Assembly: GCF_000275845.1 (NCBI RefSeq)
Contig: NW_006766885.1
Coordinates: 136,436 to 200,435, forward strand
Direction: 5' to 3'
Length of the DNA: 64,000 bases
Origin: Dichomitus squalens LYAD-421 SS1
Taxonomy: Eukaryota; Basidiomycota; Agaricomycetes; Polyporales; Polyporaceae
The position numbers and the translations under genes were made by a program. A model generated the notes under the pieces. That model did not search any database, was not told the origin of the DNA, and saw nothing but the letters and a program-made list of their open reading frames with translations. This document shows, one piece after another, positions 58,747 to 64,000 of the stretch (its first letter is position 1; every line of letters begins with the position of its first letter).

Positions 58747-60075
58747 ATGCTCCCCTCTGCGCTCACGATCCTCACTCTCTTCGCCGCGGCGGCGCCCTCA
58801 TGGTCTCAACAAATAGCTGACGCGCCGACTCTGGCTTCTCTCTACTCCCTCTCGACATCCACGTCCGTCCCCTTCCCCACAGCAACACTCTCCAACTCTG
58901 ATGCGCAATCCTTCATTGTCCAGGGCTGGTCGCTCAGCAAGGGCAAGATCCAGCAGGGCGGCGGAAACATCGCGTTCGTGAACGACCCTTTCCCAAACAA
59001 CCCCGCCCCGTCCTCCACATCCAACACCACCGGACCAGTACTCCAGGTGAAGTACCCTGCAGGCCAGGTCGGTAGCGAGACCAGCGGAATGCAACTATAC
59101 TCGCTGTGGAACACCTCGGATGGGTCCTCGTTCCAGAGCGTGCTCGTCACGTACGAGGTCGCCTTCGACTCCAACTTCGACTTCGTGAAGGGCGGCAAGC
59201 TCCCGGGTCTCAGGGGTGGTCCAGATCCCGACGGCTGCTCGGGGGGCTCTGCGGCGAACGGCACCAATTGTTTCAGTACGCGTGTCATGTGGCGGACGAA
59301 TGCGGCTGGCGAAGGTGCGTCCCTCTCTCCTAGGTTGCGCTTCCCGTCCCCTACCAATCGTAGCGGTCGGGCCTTGTTGCCAAGGCTCTTGTCGTCTTGT
59401 TTCGTAAGAGCCAGACGTGATTCATTTCGTTATATCTAACTTGGTCTTTTGCTTTCCACCGCGTAGTATATGCATATGTCCCAACGCCGAACAACATATG
59501 CTCGAATTCGGCCATCCGTTGCAACTCCGACGGGTTTGGCACAAGTATAGATCGCGGCTCGTTCGCATTCGTTCCCGGCCAGTATGTCGAATCAGTCGCT
59601 AGACAACCATCGAATACCTGACTGACGCATTTGTTGTCTCTAGGTGGAATCGCGTAACGATGCTCGTGCGTCTTAACCAACCTGTGGACACAGCAAATGG
59701 AGAGGTCACGCTCTAGTACGCGACCTTCCTTCTCGAGACTTTCCTTGTCTTGTTCTCAACTCCTGACTGTCCAGCTACAACAATGTCAAGGCCCTCGACC
59801 AGCAAGCGCTGCAATATCGGAGCGCGTCCAGCCTTACAATCGGCGGTCTCTACTTCTCCACATTCTTCGGCGGCAGCGACTCCTCATGGGCACCCCCGTC
59901 CGATGTCAACGCATACTTCCGCAACATACAGCTTTATGGAAGCTCCTCACCGTCGAACCTGACCGGCTCGAAGGTCAGCGGCGCCGCAGCCCAACGGCCG
60001 AGTTCCTTGGCGGCGTCTGCGTGGTCCGCGGCAGCGTTCGTGCTCGCAAGCGCAGTGTTTGGCTTGTTGTTTTAG
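58747..60075 (+). CDS. Secreted, probably GPI-anchored polysaccharide lyase (PL14/PL20-like)
   Basis: Predicted lyase acting on uronic-acid-containing polysaccharides (alginate- or glucuronan-type) outside the cell. The start at 58747 gives the signal peptide MLPSALTILTLFAAAAPSWS Q. The single-domain jelly-roll sequence includes GKLPGLRGGPDPDGCSGGSA, CFSTRVMWRTNAAGE, and after introns VYAYVPTPNNICSNS, RGSFAFVPG and RWNRVTMLVRLNQPVDTANG, the best-conserved blocks of this family in basidiomycetes. After YFRNIQLYGSSSPSNLTG comes a Ser/Ala-rich linker and a final hydrophobic stretch (AAAFVLASAVFGLLF), the pattern of a GPI-anchor signal. The TAG is at 60073-60075. Four or five short introns. I cannot decide between PL14 and PL20, nor name the substrate, from sequence alone. 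Confidence 0.75.
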
Positions 60076-61595
60076 CGGAGCAACAATGGTTGCGCATGAA
60101 TGGACGTCGGTAATACCAATGCCTGTGCCTGCGCCGGCTTCTGTTACGCATTATTGCCTGTAACATCTCGCCCCGCTGGATGTCACGGAGTGGCCTGGAC
60201 TAGTAGATGAATTGTCACGGAACAATTTGCAATGTTTCATCGCTCTCGCCTGCATATCATAGTGTATTATCCATTATTACAGCTTCTTCTGACACTTGTG
60301 GGTACGGCGGCGTCGTTGAACGTTAACGAGGGCTCGGTCACCTCGGAGCACAGGCCCATCCCGCTAAACGTTGTTTGGCTTTGTTAGGATCCAAAGCCAT
60401 CGCTTTTCAGCCCATGCTTGCAAGCGCCCGATGTGTTCCACTGTTTCTTGACAACGTACATGCTACGTCACGAAGTCCATATGGAAGTGCTAGTGCTTCT
60501 GTATCCGACGAACTTGAATCGATTATGAAGGGTGCGTCTATTCATCAGTCTAACAGTGATCATGGAAGGAGGTGATTTTGCTGCACTTCTCTTGCGATTT
60601 CGCCCTCTGACTGTCTCGTTCCTTGTCTAGAATCGAATCGCTACTGTAGAGGGCAAGGCTGATTGTAAATTAGTCGCAAGTTGTGATCATTTAAGTTCTT
60701 CAATTGAGAGTGCAATGGTCCATGTCTAATATCGCTTTAAACTCTCGGCGCGCCACACCGGTGAGAGCCGAATCGACGCAGGTGCGCCAAGCACCTCCTA
60801 TAAATACTTCTTTCGGAACGTTCTGACTAGTGTATCGCGTGAAGTTGTTGCCTTCGTGGTCTGACGATCTCTGCCAATAGGTTATTACAAGTCATCTTCA
60901 GTCTCCGCCCGGTGACATTGTTCAGGCCTGTTCTCCCTGCATGATCTTCTAGCTCAAGAAAAATCCTGCCTGTGTGCCACCAAAGTCACGCGGCTCTTTC
61001 TCTGGGAACGCTCCATAGTTGGATTCCGGAATCCCGGGTACCGTCACAACCCGGTCGCGGTCACACGCGAAGTTGGAGGTCCGCTATATACTAACCTGCA
61101 GGACCACCCCACCCTCGCACAACACTCTGTCCGGAAACTCTCACAAATGTGATCGCGGGATACGTGGGGCCACCACCGGAGATAGCGCGTTCATGGTCGG
61201 CAGCGTCGGGGCGAACTTCACAGGGTACTGCATAGCGCTCGGACAACAGTCATCTCAGTCGCTTCGAAAGCGCGATCGGGATTCCGCTCGGACACGCCTG
61301 CAGCATCTGCTGAGGCCCTACAAGTCGCATAGTCAAAGCCACGGCAGGTCAGCGGCATGCCGTGTACCCTTAGTCAGTGCGGTTCGCTGTGAACTCTAAC
61401 TTCGAAGGGACTCCTCTATGCATAGCGATGCCATAATGAGCGCGACTGCTTTGGACCGACCTCCAGCAAGGCGCGCGGTGGGAAGCTGGTATATAAGGTG
61501 GCCTGTGCTCCGGGTAAGTGCCCCACAATCGTCTGAAATTACCCATTCACCTCTTCGCCTCCCCACAGCGCATCTTAGCATACCAGTAACAGAAT
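60076..61595. other. Intergenic region, 1.5 kb, with two TATA-like sites
   Basis: No gene is supported, although it is long. A TATAAATA box at 60799-60806 has no clear gene downstream of it, so a short or non-coding transcript starting near 60830 is possible. A second TATA-like site lies at 61490-61496 before the aryl-alcohol dehydrogenase gene. Open frames between 61019 and 61399 lack any recognisable features. Confidence 0.4.
61490..61496 (+). promoter_or_regulatory. TATA box of the aryl-alcohol dehydrogenase gene
   Basis: TATATAA, 100 bases upstream of the ATG at 61596, a typical spacing for a TATA-driven, regulated fungal gene. Confidence 0.5.
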
Positions 61596-63155
61596 ATGGC
61601 ACCATTCTGGGTCCCGGCCGCGGCACCTCCCACCAATCTCGGCCGCTACCGCCAACTCGCCCCACTCGCCGGCGTACATGTTTCCCCGCTCCAGCTCGGC
61701 GCGATGAGCATCGGCGATAAGTGGGGGCCGCTGGGTTTCGGCGCGATGGACAAGGCGTCGAGCTTCAAGCTGCTCGATGCCTTTTACGAGAAAGGGGGCA
61801 ACTTCATCGACACGGCAAACACCTACCAGGATGAGTCCTCTGAGGAGTTCATCGGCGAGTGGATGGAGAAGCGCGGAATCCGTGACCAGATGGTCATTGC
61901 TACGAAGGTCAGCATCTTCTCCATTGTCGCAAGTAGCGAATCGGCATTGGTGCTGAGCTATCGACTGCATGCAGTACTCGACGAACTGGAAACGCGCTGC
62001 TACGGATATCGCGCAGAAGGTGCACTACGCCGGTAACAACCTCAAGTCGATGCATATCTCCCTAGAAGCATCCCTCAAAAAGCTCCGTACGAACTATATC
62101 GACATCTTCTACGTTCATTGGGTTCGTGATCTGTGTAGACTGCTCATAGACCTGTGTTGACTTATGACGTCATGGTTAGTGGGACTGGGATACGTCTGTC
62201 GAGGAAGTCATGAACGGCCTTCACAACCTCGTTGTCTCAGGCAAGGTGCTATACTTGGTACGCACTCTTCCTCTCTCCCCGTGCTCGAAACCTAAGTTCG
62301 TTCTAGGGTATCTCGGACACTCCCGCCTGGATCGTGTCGAAGGCGAACACGTACGCCCGCATGGCTGGAAAGACGCCGTTCGTCATCTACCAGGGAGCAT
62401 GGAGCATTCTTCAGCGAGATTTCGAGCGGGACATCATCCCTATGGCGAGGGCCGAGGGTCGGTCACATCACTTGGGTTCATAAACCCACGGCGAGGGCTC
62501 ACCTCTATCATTCAGGTCTGGCTTTGGCGCCCTGGAATGTACTCGCAGGTGGACGCATCCGTACTGACGAGGAAGAGGAACGCCGCCGTCAGACGGGAGA
62601 GAACGGTACGTGCTGGCCTTCATCTGGTGCGGACGATCGCTAACTGCATATACGGCGTCGCACAGGTCGCACTGCCAATAGACCGGACTGGCAACGCACG
62701 CCGGACGAGCGTAAGATGTGCAAGGCGCTGGAGGAGGTCGCCAAGCAGGTCGGCGCCAAGAGCATCCAAGCCGGTAAGTCCGCCAGTGCATCGTCAAGGG
62801 AAAGATACAGCTAATGAAGCAACTGTATATATCAGTGGCGATTGCCTACGTGATGCAGAAGACCCCATACGTCTTCCCGATCGTCGGCGGACGCAAGGTA
62901 GAGCAGCTCGAGGACAACATCGAGGGTCTGAACATCGCCCTGTCGGAGGAGCAGATCAAGTACCTGGAGGGCGTCCTTTCATTCGACGCTGGCTTCCCTC
63001 ACAACTTCGTGGTGAGTAAGGGTCGTAGCTTGTATGCGGAGAGACGTTGACACAGCTGCGTATAGGGCGATGGGTCGCATTACATCCTTCTCCAGAGCTC
63101 TGCTGCCACCCTCGAGAAGTGGCCCCGCCAGCAGGCCATTCGTCCTTCCACGTAG
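61596..63155 (+). CDS. Aryl-alcohol dehydrogenase, aldo/keto reductase family
   Basis: NADPH-dependent reductase of the AAD group, used by wood-decay fungi to interconvert aryl aldehydes and alcohols. The ATG at 61596 gives [20 protein letters not shown], then [20 protein letters not shown]. The aldo/keto reductase tetrad can be read: Asp and Tyr in [10 protein letters not shown], Lys in DQMVIATK and His in YIDIFYVHW. Later exons carry [85 protein letters not shown] and [16 protein letters not shown]. The last exon, after an intron from 63013 to about 63066, ends [11 protein letters not shown] with a TAG at 63153-63155. About eight short introns and roughly 390 residues, the usual size for the group. 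The neighbouring PL14-like gene is the only other secondary-carbon-use gene nearby. Confidence 0.9.
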
Positions 63156-63710
63156 GCGTGGACCACTCGAGGGAGACAGCAGCTATAGCTCAGCTTCGGC
63201 AATCAGTTCGTCCAAGAAGCCAATGTTTTGTACTAGACAGGCCTAGTTACATGGATCGATGAGACGGCCTGAATAGATTCGCGATACCGCCTAGGTAGAG
63301 GTTGTGTGGGGGTGACCGGGGCCACCGTGACAGTCACGTGATGGTTCACCTGTCTTTCCGTAGCAGTCTTACATTCTGCTCGTGCGGCATCGACTCTGGT
63401 TATGTTAAACCACTCTACTATCCTGCACATTGACTCTCTGGGTTTGTACACGGAGATTGCAGTCAGCCCCATGCTACAAGCCTTGCCAATGTATGTGTTC
63501 ATACTTCTGAAAGACGCCTTTCGTGGCATTGTGGGAGACGCCTTTCGTGGCAATGTCGGAGACGCCAAACCGTAGAACCAGCCTATCGTGTCGTCAGAGT
63601 CTCAGTAGACATCAGCTTGACACTTGGGCTTGGGCTTTCCCCACAAGTACACGTGAGTACTTGTCTCCATGCATATCATCCTTGGTGCTTAGATATGCTT
63701 TACGTGGCAG
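63156..63710. other. Upstream region of the HET gene
   Basis: About 555 bases between the dehydrogenase stop and the HET gene start. It contains a 24-base tandem repeat at 63512-63566 (listed separately). No gene is supported. Confidence 0.4.
63512..63566. repeat. 24-base tandem repeat, 2.3 units
   Basis: The unit AGACGCCTTTCGTGGCATTG TGGG occurs at 63512-63535, again at 63536-63559 with two changes, and in part at 63560-63566. It lies about 150 bases before the HET gene start. Confidence 0.75.
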
Positions 63711-64000
63711 ATGTGGCTTCTCAGCACGGAACGCGCAGAGCTCCGCTACTTCAGCGATCCAGAGCAGGTGCCAGAAGGATATGCCATCCTCTCTCACGTT
63801 TGGGACGCAAAAGAGGCATCATTCCAGGACCTGGAAGACCTGCGGCAGACTTGCGCGATAACTGGCAATATTCCTCGCGACCATGCGCCAGACAAGGTGC
63901 GCCAGTGCTGCGTCGTTGCAGAACGCCATGGCTACCTCTGGATCTGGAACGACACCTGCTGTATAAACAAATCCAGCAGCTCCGAGCTTTCTGAGGCCCT
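63711..64000 (+). CDS. HET-domain protein, N-terminal part (runs off the window)
   Basis: Start of a gene of the heterokaryon-incompatibility (HET) superfamily, whose members trigger cell death or growth arrest after fusion of unlike hyphae. The ATG at 63711 opens a frame that stays open to the window edge (96 codons). It begins MWLLSTERAELRYFSDPEQV and continues PEGYAILSHVWDAKEASFQD, then KVRQCCVVAERHGYLWIWND TCCINKSSSSELSEA. YAILSHVW and W-x-D-TCCI-x-K-x-S-S-x-ELSEA are the two leading HET motifs; in most basidiomycete members the second reads WIDTCCIDK, so the Asn in WNDTCCINK is slightly atypical. Whether NACHT, ankyrin, WD40 or other C-terminal domains follow cannot be seen. Confidence 0.85.
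   Translation, partial: MWLLSTERAELRYFSDPEQVPEGYAILSHVWDAKEASFQDLEDLRQTCAITGNIPRDHAPDKVRQCCVVAERHGYLWIWNDTCCINKSSSSELSEA

Noticed and set aside
61019..61399. 126-codon open frame between the lyase and the dehydrogenase genes
   Set aside because: It opens with TTG, not ATG, has no motif, and lies in intergenic DNA with a normal mix of codons.
1..64000. CRISPR array, tRNA or rRNA genes, prophage
   Set aside because: No regularly spaced repeats, no T-loop consensus with a matching cloverleaf, no rRNA-like sequence and no phage genes were seen; the genome is fungal.

Overview
The window is a stretch of nuclear DNA from a filamentous basidiomycete, most likely a wood- or litter-decaying Agaricomycete. 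The evidence is GC-rich coding sequence broken by many short GT-AG introns of about 50-75 bases, both strands densely packed, and plant-cell-wall genes (a GH28 rhamnogalacturonase-type hydrolase, an AA9 copper monooxygenase, a PL14-like lyase, an aryl-alcohol dehydrogenase) lying among eukaryotic housekeeping genes. No rRNA, tRNA, CRISPR array or bacterial operon was seen.

Layout. 0.7-5.8 kb: two translation-initiation genes face each other tail to tail (eIF3c and eIF2B gamma). 7-9 kb: secreted GH28 enzyme. 9.6-12.6 kb: a Kic1/Nak1-type germinal-centre kinase. 13-16 kb: APS kinase and pyroglutamyl peptidase, both on the minus strand. 16.6-18.3 kb: a gene-poor segment bounded by two inverted copies of a repeat. 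18.5-20.9 kb: the MGS1/WRNIP1 replication ATPase. 21-28 kb: a very long H3K9-methyltransferase-like SET gene whose 5' end is duplicated on the two sides of a 350-base assembly gap. 28-32 kb: AA9, PRKRIP1-like splicing factor, NSA2. 32.4-33.4 kb: YIP1. 33.6-44.6 kb: one giant CSF1-type lipid-bridge gene. 45-50 kb: a 65-residue twin-CX9C protein, a DUF1746/Dsc4-like membrane protein, and a nuclear protein with a genome-maintenance look. 51-57.7 kb: a two-domain amidohydrolase and, 28 bases after its stop, an unrecognised basidiomycete protein. 58.7-63.2 kb: PL14-like lyase and aryl-alcohol dehydrogenase. 63.7 kb to the edge: the start of a HET-domain gene.

Most genes are single-copy housekeeping functions and do not form a pathway cluster. 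The wall-degrading enzymes are dispersed. The accessory signals are at the gap (26.4-28 kb), the 16.6-18.3 kb repeat-bounded segment, the amidohydrolase/orphan pair (51-57.7 kb) and the right edge. I found no convincing new multi-gene system. The best leads are the split and duplicated SET locus with its hairpin element, the amidohydrolase whose second half has lost its metal site, the tightly abutting orphan gene, and 6- and 7-base microexons in NSA2 and MGS1. Intron positions were read by eye from splice motifs and reading-frame continuity, so exon edges are approximate unless stated.
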